Assembly (NCBI RefSeq): GCF_000499205.1
Contig: NZ_AWUK01000045.1
Coordinates: 1-64,000 of the forward strand
Direction: 5' to 3'
From: Paenibacillus sp. MAEPY2
Lineage (GTDB): Bacteria > Bacillota > Bacilli > Paenibacillales > Paenibacillaceae
Length of the DNA stretch: 64,000 bases
Shown: positions 50,246 to 59,967 of the stretch, one piece after another
How the letters are laid out: each line of letters starts with the position of its first letter
How positions within the stretch are numbered: the first letter of the stretch is position 1
Program-made: the position numbers and the translations under genes
The notes under the pieces: model-generated
Told to the model about the DNA's origin: nothing
What the model saw: the letters and a program-made list of their open reading frames with translations, nothing else
Databases searched by the model: none

Positions 50246-51865
50246 ATGATACCGCAATATTTAGTGGATTTTGATCTGTCCGCGCTGCCGATGGTGGAGA
50301 CGGATGTGCTGGTTATTGGTTCAGGCATTGCTGGTTTGTTTACTGCGATCAAGGCGAGCGAGCAACGCAGTGTATTGATGATCACGAAGAAGTCGTTACT
50401 GGAAAGTAACACCCGGTATGCGCAGGGGGGCATTGCTGCGGTTATTGCTGAGGATGATTCACCTGCCTACCATTTGCAGGATACACTTGTTGCAGGAGCG
50501 GGATTATGCCGCTCCGAAGCAGTAGAAGCATTGGTGAACGAGGGCCCGGACGGAGTGAAGGAACTGATTCGTCTGGGTACTTTGTTTGATCTGGAGAACG
50601 GCGAGTTGGCGTTGACGCAGGAGGGTGCGCACAGCCACCGCCGTATTTTGCATGCCAATGGGGATGCAACGGGATATGAGATTGTACGTGCGCTGGCTGC
50701 ACAGGCGAATGAACACCCTGGAGTTGAAGTGTGGGATGAGCATTTTGTCATTGACCTGATTACAGAGCAGGGAGAATGTATAGGTGCGTTGGTTCAGAAG
50801 GCTGATGGTTCGCAAGTATTTGTGAAGGCAGAGGCAACCGTACTATGCTCTGGCGGGGCTGGGCAATTGTATCGATACACGACTAATCCGGAAGTGGCCA
50901 CTGCAGATGGTGTGGCGATGGCCTATCGTGCCGGAGCAGTTGTCCGGGACATGGAGTTTATTCAGTTCCACCCCACCTCCCTTTGTTATCCAGGGGCACC
51001 ACGTTTCCTGGTGTCCGAGGCTGTACGTGGCGAAGGAGCCTATTTGCGTAATGTGAAAGGCGAGCGCTTCATGGAACGGTATCATGCACAGCTTGAACTG
51101 GCACCCCGTGATATCGTAGCCCGGGCTATCGTCAGTGAAATGGAATCGACGAACAGTACATTTGTATATCTTGATATCACTCATGAGCCGACAGAGATGA
51201 TTAAACATCGGTTTCCTACCATCTATGAGACTTGCATGCGTTATGGGCTGGATATGACAACAGACTGGATTCCAGTCGCACCTGCTGCACATTACATGAT
51301 GGGCGGAGTGAAGACGGATCTTAGCGGAGAGAGCAGCATCGGCAGGTTATTTGCCTGTGGGGAAGTATCTTCTACAGGAGTACATGGAGCTAATCGGCTG
51401 GCGAGTAACTCTCTGTCCGAAGCAATTGTATTTGGACGGAGAATCGTTGATCGTATTCAATCCCTTCCTCCGCTTGCTTCACTGCATACAAGGGTTCCCA
51501 CATCAACAAGCATTCGCAGGGGAATACAGGAAGAGCAGAACCCGGTGTCCGAAAGACGCTTGCGTCTGCAAAAAATGATGGTGCGTCAGGTGGGGCTGCG
51601 CCGGAATGGCGCAAACCTGCAAGGAGCGTTGGAGAAACTGCAACAGGAATTGCATTTTTTTGATCAGAAGTTTACTCACAAAGAAGAGATGGAATATGCC
51701 AACCTGTTGACCTGTGCCTGGTTGGTTACCACGGGAGCATTACACCGTGAGGAAAGTCGGGGAGCCCACTACCGTGAGGATTTCCCGCAGCGTGACGATG
51801 CCGTGTGGCAGAAGCATAGTCTGCAGCAGCGAGAACAAGCGATTGTGGAGGAATTGATGTCATGA
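50246..51865 (+). CDS. nadB: L-aspartate oxidase
   Basis: NadB oxidises L-aspartate to iminoaspartate, the substrate of NadA. The 539 residues show the FAD site VLVIGSGIAGLFTAIKA near the start, RYAQGGIAAV, GGAGQLY, the active-site QFHPTSL and EAVRGEGAYL, and MGGVKTDLSGESSI with ASNSLSEA. The ATG has AAGACAGGTG before it. It overlaps nadC by 4 bases. Confidence 0.96.
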   Translation: MIPQYLVDFDLSALPMVETDVLVIGSGIAGLFTAIKASEQRSVLMITKKSLLESNTRYAQGGIAAVIAEDDSPAYHLQDTLVAGAGLCRSEAVEALVNEGPDGVKELIRLGTLFDLENGELALTQEGAHSHRRILHANGDATGYEIVRALAAQANEHPGVEVWDEHFVIDLITEQGECIGALVQKADGSQVFVKAEATVLCSGGAGQLYRYTTNPEVATADGVAMAYRAGAVVRDMEFIQFHPTSLCYPGAPRFLVSEAVRGEGAYLRNVKGERFMERYHAQLELAPRDIVARAIVSEMESTNSTFVYLDITHEPTEMIKHRFPTIYETCMRYGLDMTTDWIPVAPAAHYMMGGVKTDLSGESSIGRLFACGEVSSTGVHGANRLASNSLSEAIVFGRRIVDRIQSLPPLASLHTRVPTSTSIRRGIQEEQNPVSERRLRLQKMMVRQVGLRRNGANLQGALEKLQQELHFFDQKFTHKEEMEYANLLTCAWLVTTGALHREESRGAHYREDFPQRDDAVWQKHSLQQREQAIVEELMS

Positions 51866-52728
51866 TACTGAACGGATATAATGAAGGACTCATCGTATCA
51901 ATCAAAAACTGGCTTCGTGAGGATGTCGGTGCAGGGGATGTTACCACAAGTGTGACGATTCCCGCTGGCAGTCAGTCCAAAGCTGTTATACATGCCAAAG
52001 ACAATGGGATCATTGCAGGAATTACGGTAGCAGAACTTGTGTTTCAGGTAGTGGATCCCAGCCTTGTGTTCACACCGATGGTAAAAGACGGTGATACAGT
52101 TACGCATGGTACGATATTGGCTGAGGTAGAAGGCAGCACACATAGCTTGCTTACAGGAGAGCGCTTGGCTCTTAACCTGCTGCAGCGCATGTCGGGTGTC
52201 GCTACCCGCACACGTACTTATGTGGATGCGTTGGAAGGCCTTTCTACACGACTGGTCGACACTCGTAAAACAACACCGGGACACCGCTTGCTTGAAAAAT
52301 ATGCAGTGCGGGTTGGTGGCGGAGCAAATCATCGATTCGGCCTCTATGATGCGGTCATGATTAAAGATAACCACATTAAGGGTGCAGGCGGGATTACCGA
52401 AGCAGTACAGCGTGCACGAGCCGTCATTCCTCATACGATGACCATTGAAGTGGAGACCGAAAACCTGGAACAGGTCAGAGAAGCCTTGCAGGCTGGAGCA
52501 GATATCATTATGCTGGATAACATGCACCCAGATCGGATGCGTGAGGCTGTTGCTCTTATTCGTGAGCAGGCTCCGCATGTGAAGGTTGAGGCATCGGGCA
52601 ACGTCTCGCTAAATACCATTCGTGGTATTGCTGAGAGCGGAGTGGATGTAATTTCAGTTGGCAGGTTAACCTACTCTTTTGAGAGCCTGGATATCAGCCT
52701 GGATTTAAACGAAAAGAAAGAGGGGTGA
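51862..52728 (+). CDS. nadC: nicotinate-nucleotide pyrophosphorylase (carboxylating)
   Basis: NadC turns quinolinate and PRPP into nicotinate mononucleotide. The 288 residues have LREDVGAGDVTT, GERLALNLLQRMSGVAT, the substrate-binding RKTTPGHRLLEKYAVRVGGGANHRFGL region, IKDNHI and the barrel end VEASGNVSL and DVISVGRLTYS. ATGA overlap with nadB shows coupling. Only 6 bases separate it from coaX. Confidence 0.96.
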   Translation: MILNGYNEGLIVSIKNWLREDVGAGDVTTSVTIPAGSQSKAVIHAKDNGIIAGITVAELVFQVVDPSLVFTPMVKDGDTVTHGTILAEVEGSTHSLLTGERLALNLLQRMSGVATRTRTYVDALEGLSTRLVDTRKTTPGHRLLEKYAVRVGGGANHRFGLYDAVMIKDNHIKGAGGITEAVQRARAVIPHTMTIEVETENLEQVREALQAGADIIMLDNMHPDRMREAVALIREQAPHVKVEASGNVSLNTIRGIAESGVDVISVGRLTYSFESLDISLDLNEKKEG

Positions 52729-52734
52729 ACCTCT

Positions 52735-53505
52735 TTGATTCTTGTGGTAGACGTGGGCAACAGCAACATCGTCCTCGGCGTGTATCAGGGCCGAGAGTTG
52801 CTCCACCATTTTCGCCTGAGCACATCCCGTCAGTCGACAGTGGATGAATACGGCGTATTGATTTATAATTTATTTCATATGTCGGGTATTTCAACACGCG
52901 ACATTGAAGGTGTGATCATCTCATCGGTGGTTCCGCCACTGGTGAATGTGATTGAAGCCATGTGTGAGAAATACGTAGGCAAAAAACCGTTACTCGTTGG
53001 GCCTGGTATAAGAACCGGCCTGAACCTGCGGTATGAGAATCCGCGTGAAGTTGGCGCGGATCGCATTGTTAATGCAGTAGCAGCCGTCGAGAAGTATGGC
53101 GGCCCTCTCGTTGTAGTCGATTTCGGTACAGCGACCACATTTGACTGTATTGACGAGAAAGGAAATTATCTGGGCGGGGCTATTGTACCCGGCATCCATA
53201 TCGCAACCGAAGCGCTCTATGAACGAGCATCCAAACTGCCTCGCATTGAACTGGAGAAGCCCAAGAAAGTTATTGGTCGCAACACCATTCATGCCATGCA
53301 GGCCGGCATTATTTATGGTTATGCAGGACAGGTGGACGGCATTGTGGAGCGTATTCGCGAGGAAATGGGAGCCAAACCCAGAGTCATTGCAACCGGAGGC
53401 CTTGCCAAGCTGATTGCAGAAGAAACACGCAGCATCGATGAAGTGGATCCGCTGCTTACGCTTGAAGGGCTGCGTATCGTTTATGAGCGGAACCGGGAAA
53501 GGTAA
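52735..53505 (+). CDS. coaX: type III pantothenate kinase
   Basis: CoaX phosphorylates pantothenate in the first step of CoA synthesis. The 256 residues have the phosphate loop VVDVGNSNIVLG at the start, GADRIVNAVAA, VDFGTATTFD with the catalytic Asp, and GGAIVPGI. The TTG at 52735 is 6 bases after AGAGGGGTG. It follows nadC closely, so NAD and CoA supply are probably made from one message. Confidence 0.96.
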   Translation: MILVVDVGNSNIVLGVYQGRELLHHFRLSTSRQSTVDEYGVLIYNLFHMSGISTRDIEGVIISSVVPPLVNVIEAMCEKYVGKKPLLVGPGIRTGLNLRYENPREVGADRIVNAVAAVEKYGGPLVVVDFGTATTFDCIDEKGNYLGGAIVPGIHIATEALYERASKLPRIELEKPKKVIGRNTIHAMQAGIIYGYAGQVDGIVERIREEMGAKPRVIATGGLAKLIAEETRSIDEVDPLLTLEGLRIVYERNRER

Positions 53506-53600
53506 GAACAGAGACGGCAAACAGCGGGCTGGGAATACAGTCGTATATGTTATGCCGTTTTTTCTATAACTGGCAATTACGCCAAAGGAGGCTGAATGAC

Positions 53601-54491
53601 TTGGAAAACAACAACAAGCAAGACCGGTTAATTCGCGGTACAGCAATGAATGGACGAGTTAGAGCCTTTGCTGTGCAGACGACGGAACTGGTTGAGGAAC
53701 TGCGCAGAAGACATGATACGTTTCCCACGGCTACAGCTGCTATGGGGCGTACGGTTACAGCAGCAGCCATTATGGGTGCTATGCTTAAGGGAGAAGAGAA
53801 GCTGACTATTCAGGTCAAAGGCGATGGTCCCATTGGACAGGTTGTTGCCGATGCTAATGCGAAGGGTGAAGTACGTGGCTATGTAAGCAATCCGCATGTC
53901 CATCTGCCGAGCAATAGTATGGGCAAACTGGACGTTGCTGGCGCGGTCGGAACAGAAGGATTCGTGAACGTAACCAAGGATCTGGGGCTGAAAGAGCCTT
54001 ATCGCGGCAGTGTACCGATTATTTCGGGAGAACTTGGTGAAGACTTTACGTACTATTTTGCCAAATCGGAGCAGACGCCTTCTGCCGTAGGTGTTGGCGT
54101 ACTGGTGGATACCGACAATTCGGTGATTGTAGCCGGTGGATTCATTGTTCAGCTGCTGCCAGGTTTGATGGATGATGAGATTACCGTGATTGAAAAGGCC
54201 ATCGGTACAATGCCGCAGGTAACATCGCTGCTGGATGAGGGACATGGACTGGAGGAGTTACTTCGCCGCGTACTGCCGGATGTACAGATCATGGACGAAA
54301 TGGATATTCATTTCCACTGTGAGTGTTCACGTGAGCGGGTAGAGAAAACGTTGATCAGTCTGGGTCAATCGGAAATGGAACAATTGATTGAGGAAGAAGG
54401 CCAGGCTGAAGTGGTCTGCCAATTCTGTAACGAAGCTTACGATTTTAACAAGGAACAACTTGAGACCATTCTAGAGCAAGCCAAGAACTGA
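53601..54491 (+). CDS. hslO: Hsp33 redox-regulated chaperone
   Basis: Hsp33 becomes an active holdase when oxidised and unfolded. About 296 residues from the TTG at 53601, which follows AAAGGAGG at 53585-53592 by 8 bases. The C-terminal zinc switch has the four Cys as HCEC (about 238-240) and CQFC (about 272-275). The core has MNGRVRAFAVQTTELV, VKGDGPIGQVVADANAKGEVRGYV and DEGHGLEELL. It lies between coaX and the foldase gene as in B. subtilis. Confidence 0.95.
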   Translation: MENNNKQDRLIRGTAMNGRVRAFAVQTTELVEELRRRHDTFPTATAAMGRTVTAAAIMGAMLKGEEKLTIQVKGDGPIGQVVADANAKGEVRGYVSNPHVHLPSNSMGKLDVAGAVGTEGFVNVTKDLGLKEPYRGSVPIISGELGEDFTYYFAKSEQTPSAVGVGVLVDTDNSVIVAGGFIVQLLPGLMDDEITVIEKAIGTMPQVTSLLDEGHGLEELLRRVLPDVQIMDEMDIHFHCECSRERVEKTLISLGQSEMEQLIEEEGQAEVVCQFCNEAYDFNKEQLETILEQAKN

Positions 54492-54515
54492 TTCTATGCG
54501 GGGACGGGACGCGGA

Positions 54516-55466
54516 ATGACAAGACAGGAAAAAGGGTTATGGACGGCTGTAATTGTCTTGACGCTTGGAATGCTGGTGATGGGTTCGGTTATGATTGTGC
54601 AAGGGTTGCGGACTGGACGTGATGGGGCAGATTCCCCTCAGGATGCCAATCAGGAAGATGGAAGTGCTGTAGCAACAATTAATGGCGAGGTCATCACGGA
54701 CAAGGAATGGACTGAAGCCTTGAAACGGCGTTATGGCAGTGAATTGCTGCTCCAGATGCTCAACCGCAAAGCTGTCTATGCAGAAGCGGTGGACCGTAAT
54801 CTGACGGTAAGTCCCAAGGAAATTGCGAAAGAAATTGCTGCAGCCATGGATGGATATGACTCGGAGAAGGCTTATTTTGACGAAATGCAGTCCCAGCTCG
54901 GTTTATCCAGGCAGGATCTTGAGTTGGAGGCGGGATACCGACTTCTGCTTGAGAAAATTGCCACAAGCGGTATCCAGATCAAGGATGCAGATATCGAGCG
55001 TTATTGGAACGAACACCATGAAGACTATGTTTCACCGGAGAAATACGATCTGTCTATCATTGTGTTGAAGGAAGAGGAACAAGCAGAATCGGTACTGGAT
55101 GAGCTCGACAAGGGAGCAGACTTTGAAGAAACTGCACGCAGTGAATCGACGGACAGCTATTCTCGCGATGCGGGCGGGCGGCTGGGCTGGATTGAGCAGA
55201 ATGATCCGTTCCAGTCCGAAGAAATTCTCAAACTTGCCGCTCAACTGGACGTTGGCGATGTTGCAGGACCAGTGAAGGTGGAAGAGGGCTACGCCATCAT
55301 TAAAGTGAACGACAAACAAGAGCGTCAGGTGCAACCTGCAGAAGAGGTCCGCGAAGAGATTCGGATGCAGCTGGCTCTGAGCCAGGCTGATCCGCTGCCC
55401 CAGGTGGAGGAAAGGCTGCGCAACAAGTATGAAGCTGTCGTCATCGCTGAGATTCCAGCATCCTGA
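54516..55466 (+). CDS. membrane-anchored PrsA-like peptidyl-prolyl isomerase (YacD)
   Basis: A 316-residue parvulin-type foldase with an N-terminal membrane anchor (about residues 9-30) without a lipobox Cys, so it stays as a membrane protein. The SurA-like part (about 45-150) is followed by the parvulin domain with LDELDKGADFEETARSE, GGRLGWIEQ and VEEGYAIIKVND. It matches YacD between hslO and cysK in B. subtilis. It is the second parvulin in the window after PrsA at 31.3 kb. The region before the ATG, GGGACGCGGA, is a weak site. Confidence 0.87.
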   Translation: MTRQEKGLWTAVIVLTLGMLVMGSVMIVQGLRTGRDGADSPQDANQEDGSAVATINGEVITDKEWTEALKRRYGSELLLQMLNRKAVYAEAVDRNLTVSPKEIAKEIAAAMDGYDSEKAYFDEMQSQLGLSRQDLELEAGYRLLLEKIATSGIQIKDADIERYWNEHHEDYVSPEKYDLSIIVLKEEEQAESVLDELDKGADFEETARSESTDSYSRDAGGRLGWIEQNDPFQSEEILKLAAQLDVGDVAGPVKVEEGYAIIKVNDKQERQVQPAEEVREEIRMQLALSQADPLPQVEERLRNKYEAVVIAEIPAS

Positions 55467-55501
55467 ATCCTGCAAGCGCACGTATTGCTGCATCGTGATA
55501 A

Positions 55502-55548
55502 AAATACTCTGTCTACGGCCTTAGGGCCCAGGGCAGAGTATTTTTTTG
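55502..55548 (+). terminator. intrinsic terminator after the foldase gene
   Basis: AATACTCTG and CAGAGTATT close a stem with an inner GGCC/GGGCC pairing and run into seven T. Confidence 0.88.
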
Positions 55549-55558
55549 AGTACTCATA

Positions 55559-55587
55559 TTGACAATAGGGTATAACGTTGATAAGAT
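55559..55587 (+). promoter_or_regulatory. sigma-A promoter of cysK (candidate)
   Basis: TTGACA at 55559-55564, 17-base spacer, TAAGAT at 55582-55587. The leader to cysK would be about 210 bases and contains no T-box or S-box motif. The repeat TACTCG-TT-TACTCG at about 55604-55617 lies just downstream and may be an operator. Confidence 0.55.
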
Positions 55588-55805
55588 AAAAATAATCAAA
55601 TACCTACTCGTTTACTCGGAATAAAACGATTTATATGAACAAAGAAATCTTCGGAAACCTCAGGCCCTGTCCGGTTTGTTGTAGACGGAATAGACCCAAT
55701 AACGGATTTCCGTAGTTCTTTTATAACATCTAGAGGCTGCTCGGCCGCACATGTATATGGCAACAGGACTTAAGTAGTATTCATCCCACTAAGGAGGGCA
55801 TTCAT

Positions 55806-56744
55806 ATGGCTAAAGTAGTTAATAACGTAACAGAACTTATCGGAGGTACTCCGCTTGTTCGTCTGAACCGTATTGTACCTGAAGGTAGTGCTGAAGTGTT
55901 CGTGAAATTGGAATACCAGAATCCAGGTTCAAGCGTGAAAGACCGTATCGCGATTAGCATCGTGGAAGAAGCGGAAAAAGAAGGCAAGCTGAAACCAGGT
56001 GATACCATCATCGAAGCAACAAGTGGTAACACCGGAATTGGACTGGCTATGGTGGCTGCAGCCAAAGGCTACAAGTCTGTTATTGTTATGCCAGAAACGA
56101 TGAGCATGGAGCGTCGTAACTTGCTTCGCGCCTACGGAGCTGAGCTTGTGCTCACACCGGGAGCCGAAGGTATGAATGGTGCAGTTAAAAAAGCAGAGGA
56201 ATTGCTTAAGGAAAATCCATCCTATTTCATGGCTGAGCAATTTAAAAATAAAGCCAACGTGAAAATTCACCGTGAAACGACTGGCCCTGAGATTGTTGAA
56301 GCAATTCAATCTGTAGGCGGTACGTTGGATGCTTTCATCGCAGGAATTGGTACAGGCGGAACGATTACAGGTACAGGTGAAGTGTTGAAAGAAGCCTTCC
56401 CTGAGATTAAAATTGTTGCTGTTGAGCCAGCAGCTTCCCCAATCTTGGCAGGCGGTAAACCAGGTCCTCACAAAATCCAGGGGATTGGTGCCAACTTTAT
56501 CCCTGAGATTCTGGATCAGGAAATCTATGACGAAATCATTCACATTGAAAATGATGATGCATTCGAGACTGCTCGTCAGGTAGCGAAGGAAGAGGGTATC
56601 CTATCCGGTATTTCTTCCGGTGCAGCCATTCGTGCAGGTCTGCAAGTGGCTAAACAGCTGGGTGCAGGCAAACGTGTTGTGGTTATCGTACCAAGTAACG
56701 GCGAACGTTACCTGAGCACACCACTTTACAACTTCGAATCTTAA
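55806..56744 (+). CDS. cysK: cysteine synthase A
   Basis: CysK makes cysteine from O-acetylserine and sulfide with PLP; in B. subtilis it also works with the repressor CymR. The 312 residues show the PLP-binding Lys in NPGSSVKDRIA (about residue 44), EATSGNTGIGLA, GTGTGGTITGTG and the end GISSGAAIRA. The AAGGAGGGC before the ATG is a strong site. A cysK in this position also occurs in B. subtilis. Confidence 0.97.
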   Translation: MAKVVNNVTELIGGTPLVRLNRIVPEGSAEVFVKLEYQNPGSSVKDRIAISIVEEAEKEGKLKPGDTIIEATSGNTGIGLAMVAAAKGYKSVIVMPETMSMERRNLLRAYGAELVLTPGAEGMNGAVKKAEELLKENPSYFMAEQFKNKANVKIHRETTGPEIVEAIQSVGGTLDAFIAGIGTGGTITGTGEVLKEAFPEIKIVAVEPAASPILAGGKPGPHKIQGIGANFIPEILDQEIYDEIIHIENDDAFETARQVAKEEGILSGISSGAAIRAGLQVAKQLGAGKRVVVIVPSNGERYLSTPLYNFES

Positions 56745-56763
56745 GATTAACAAGAGATGAAAC

Positions 56764-56803
56764 AAATCCTCCTTGCCCGCATGCCGGGTGTGGAGGATTT
56801 TTT
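56764..56803 (+). terminator. intrinsic terminator after cysK
   Basis: AAATCCTCC-CCCG and CGGG-GGAGGATTT form a long stem with a short loop, then TTTT. Confidence 0.9.
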
Positions 56804-56884
56804 GCTGAATGCTTTTAAAAGCAGCGGTGCTTTAGTATACTATCAGACAATAGAACTAGCGACAGATGGAGGCGGCAAACCGCA

Positions 56885-58456
56885 ATGACACACCTGATGA
56901 CAACATACGCCGACTGGACCGAATGGGCAGGACAAGGCTGGACCATGATGCCTTACATGATCAAGTCGGATAAGGGGCCGTATCATGGCGGTTTACCGTT
57001 AACGTGGGAAGGGGCCTGGCAGCAGGCATCCCCTTATGCAATGGTGCTGGAGAACGGCAAGGGCGGCAGGTACACCTTCCTTGGATTACACCCTGTATCC
57101 GTTATTTCCGGCAAAGGAAATGAAGCTGTTATTCACGATCTGAAAGAGGGATCCACGTCGACAGACAAGGGTAAGCCTCTTGAAGTATTAAAAAGATGGG
57201 CTGCGCCATACAGCGCACCAAAGGTGAGCGGTGCCCCAGACTTTGGCGGTGGTTGTGCAGGGTATCTAAGTTATGACGTAGCCAGATCCCTCGAGAAGCT
57301 GCCGACCTTGGCTGAAGATAATCCGGCTCTGCCAGATTATTGGTGGATGCGTTTTGAAGAAGTGTGGGCATATGATCATGAGCAGCAGGCCTTGTTCTGT
57401 ATGGTGCACATGCCTGTGCAGCCAAATCAGACGGAGGCCGATCTGCGCAGACTTTACACGGAAGCAGAAGAGCGAGCAGCAGCCATGCAGCAGCGCTGGC
57501 TGCTTATTCTGGGATTTGCGCAGGCAGAAGATCAACAGCAGGCACTGGAGCATCGCAACAGTCAGATCCATCGTACTCCACTGACAGCGGACTCGGAGCG
57601 AGAAACCGAAGGGTGGCATACTTCTTTTCCGAAAGAAGATTTTGAGCAGGCAGTACGTACCGTGCAGGAATATATCCGGCAAGGGGATGTCTTTCAGGTG
57701 AACCTGTCCCTGCGGCAGGAGAAGCTTCTGAAGTCCAGTCCCGAACACATCTATGAGTGGCTTCGACTTGTGAATCCATCTCCCTACATGGGAATGCTGC
57801 GGAGTCCTGATTTCCAATTGGTGAGCGGTTCGCCCGAGTTGCTCGTCAAAGTCGATCATGGCAAGGTGAGCGCACGTCCGATCGCAGGCACACGGAGAAG
57901 AGGGCGTGATGAAGCTGAGGATGAGTTGATGGCCGCCGAGATGCTGAACAGTGAGAAGGAGCGGGCAGAGCATATTATGCTGGTCGATCTGGAGCGGAAT
58001 GATATCGGACGAATTGCGGCCTATGGATCGGTCCATGTGCCGGAACTGATGACGATCGAGAAGTATTCGCATGTCATGCATCTGGTGTCTCAGGTGGAGG
58101 GAACGCTGGCCGACGGACTTTCTGTATTTGATGTGATTGCAGCGACATTCCCCGGTGGAACAATTACGGGTGCACCCAAAGTTCGAACCATGGAAATCAT
58201 TGAGGAACTGGAGCCTGTGCGCCGCGGACCGTATACAGGTTCGATTGGGTGGATGGATTACAGTGGGAACATGGAGTTGAACATCGTCATTCGCACGCTT
58301 TCCATTAAGGACGGTATGGGGTATGTACAGGCAGGAGCAGGCATTGTTATTGATTCTGATCCATATCGGGAATACAGGGAGTGCCGCAACAAGGCAAGGG
58401 CCATGATGCGAGCTGTGAATTACAGTGAAGAAGCTGAAGCTGTTAAAATAAAATAA
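56885..58456 (+). CDS. pabB: aminodeoxychorismate synthase component I
   Basis: PabB converts chorismate with ammonia from PabA to aminodeoxychorismate, on the path to p-aminobenzoate and folate. The 523 residues have the chorismate-binding order FVNLSLRQE region, SPSPYMGMLR, SGSPELLV, RPIAGTRRRG, ELMAAEMLNSEKERAEHIMLVDLERND and TFPGGTITGAPKVRTMEIIEELEP. GGAGGCGG precedes the ATG. It is paired with pabA, and anthranilate synthase is excluded only by the fol context, not by motif alone. Confidence 0.93.
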   Translation: MTHLMTTYADWTEWAGQGWTMMPYMIKSDKGPYHGGLPLTWEGAWQQASPYAMVLENGKGGRYTFLGLHPVSVISGKGNEAVIHDLKEGSTSTDKGKPLEVLKRWAAPYSAPKVSGAPDFGGGCAGYLSYDVARSLEKLPTLAEDNPALPDYWWMRFEEVWAYDHEQQALFCMVHMPVQPNQTEADLRRLYTEAEERAAAMQQRWLLILGFAQAEDQQQALEHRNSQIHRTPLTADSERETEGWHTSFPKEDFEQAVRTVQEYIRQGDVFQVNLSLRQEKLLKSSPEHIYEWLRLVNPSPYMGMLRSPDFQLVSGSPELLVKVDHGKVSARPIAGTRRRGRDEAEDELMAAEMLNSEKERAEHIMLVDLERNDIGRIAAYGSVHVPELMTIEKYSHVMHLVSQVEGTLADGLSVFDVIAATFPGGTITGAPKVRTMEIIEELEPVRRGPYTGSIGWMDYSGNMELNIVIRTLSIKDGMGYVQAGAGIVIDSDPYREYRECRNKARAMMRAVNYSEEAEAVKIK

Positions 58457-58504
58457 TTAAGCAACCGTTCCCTGTGTGGACGGAAGAACAGGAGGAGCAA
58501 AGAT

Positions 58505-59080
58505 ATGATACTGGTTATCGACAATTATGATTCCTTCACATACAACCTGGTTCAATATCTGGGTGAACTTGGGGAGACGGTGGAAGTTCGCCGCAATGAT
58601 GAGATTGATCTGGCAGGCATTGAGGCCTTGGCGCCTGATCATATTTTGATCTCACCCGGTCCTTGTACGCCGAATGAGGCAGGCATCAGTCTGGCGGTCA
58701 TTGATCATTTCAAGGGCAGCATTCCGATCTTTGGCGTTTGTCTGGGACATCAGGCGATTGGACAGGCGTTCGGAGGCAATGTTATTCGTGCGGACCGCAT
58801 GATGCATGGCAAAACATCCGAAATGCATCATAACGGAACATCCGTATTTAGCGGATTACCATCACCGTTTACGGCAACGCGTTATCACTCTCTAATCGTC
58901 GAGCGCAGCAGTCTGCCAGACTGTCTGGAGATTACAGCCGAGACGGCGGAAGGCGAGATTATGGGCTTGCGTCACAAGGAATATGCGATTGAAGGTGTTC
59001 AGTTCCATCCCGAATCCATCATTACGGATCACGGTCATCAAATGCTGCGTAACTTCCTGTCTCAGCAGGTAAAAGTATAG
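58505..59080 (+). CDS. pabA: aminodeoxychorismate synthase component II (glutamine amidotransferase)
   Basis: The class I glutamine amidotransferase partner of PabB; in B. subtilis it also serves anthranilate synthase. The 191 residues have the nucleophile Cys79 in GVCLGHQAIG and the catalytic His-Glu in VQFHPESI. DNYDSFTYNLVQYL is typical of the N-terminus. AGGAGGAGC at 58490-58498 precedes the ATG. Confidence 0.96.
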   Translation: MILVIDNYDSFTYNLVQYLGELGETVEVRRNDEIDLAGIEALAPDHILISPGPCTPNEAGISLAVIDHFKGSIPIFGVCLGHQAIGQAFGGNVIRADRMMHGKTSEMHHNGTSVFSGLPSPFTATRYHSLIVERSSLPDCLEITAETAEGEIMGLRHKEYAIEGVQFHPESIITDHGHQMLRNFLSQQVKV

Positions 59081-59082
59081 AG

Positions 59083-59967
59083 ATGAAATATGCCGCGATA
59101 AACGGAGACTTGGTCAATATGGCGGCAGCCGTGGTTCCGGTGACGGATCACGGCTTTTTGTACGGACTCGGATTGTTCGAGACGTTTCGGACGTATCAGG
59201 GAGTTCCCTTTCTGCTGGAACGTCATTTGGAGCGGATGGCTTCAGGGTGTCGTGAATTGGGCATTCCTTTCACAGCAACAGCAGCGGAGGTAACGGACTG
59301 GATTAGTGACCTGTTGCTTGCTAACGAACTCCAGGATGCTTATGTCCGCTATACGGTATCTGCGGGTGAAGCCCCGCTGGGATTACCTTCGGGGGATTAT
59401 GTAAAACCCAATCATATCGTATTGGCAAAAGCACTACCTGAACCCTCCCCATCCCTATACGAAAATGGAAAAATGCTTCAACGTCTGTTGACACCCCGTA
59501 ACACGCCTGAAGGAGAAGTGCGGTTCAAATCGCTGCATTACATGAACAGTATTCTGGCGAAACGTGAACTGAACGGATACGGACAGCATGTGCAACATGC
59601 GGAAGGGCTGCAATTAACCCGAGATGGGCATGTAGCTGAGGGGATTGTCAGCAATGTGTTCTGGGTGAGACAGGGCGTACTCTACACACCAGCACTTGCG
59701 ACCGGCATTTTGCCGGGAATCACCAGAGCCGTTGTACTGGAGCTTGCAGCTCAGCAAGGAATGCTTTGCCAAGAAGGCTTGTTCCCTTGGGGGGAACTGC
59801 TACAGGCAGATGAAATCTTTTTGACAGGCTCTGTTGCTGAACTCGTTCCGGTTACGACGTTGCGGGATCAGGATGGTACAGAAACGGTAATAAGCAGCGG
59901 ACACATAGGCCCGGTTACAGAAGCGCTTCTGGGTATGTACCGGCAGAAAGCGGGGTATACTTCATGA
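59083..59967 (+). CDS. pabC: aminodeoxychorismate lyase
   Basis: PabC, a fold-type IV PLP enzyme, removes pyruvate from aminodeoxychorismate to give p-aminobenzoate. The 294 residues show DHGFLYGLGLFETFR, the PLP Lys in RFKSLHYMNSILA (K149), EGIVSNVFWV and ATGILPGITR. The ATG is 2 bases after the pabA stop, and the end overlaps folP by 4 bases, so expression is coupled through the cluster. Confidence 0.94.
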   Translation: MKYAAINGDLVNMAAAVVPVTDHGFLYGLGLFETFRTYQGVPFLLERHLERMASGCRELGIPFTATAAEVTDWISDLLLANELQDAYVRYTVSAGEAPLGLPSGDYVKPNHIVLAKALPEPSPSLYENGKMLQRLLTPRNTPEGEVRFKSLHYMNSILAKRELNGYGQHVQHAEGLQLTRDGHVAEGIVSNVFWVRQGVLYTPALATGILPGITRAVVLELAAQQGMLCQEGLFPWGELLQADEIFLTGSVAELVPVTTLRDQDGTETVISSGHIGPVTEALLGMYRQKAGYTS

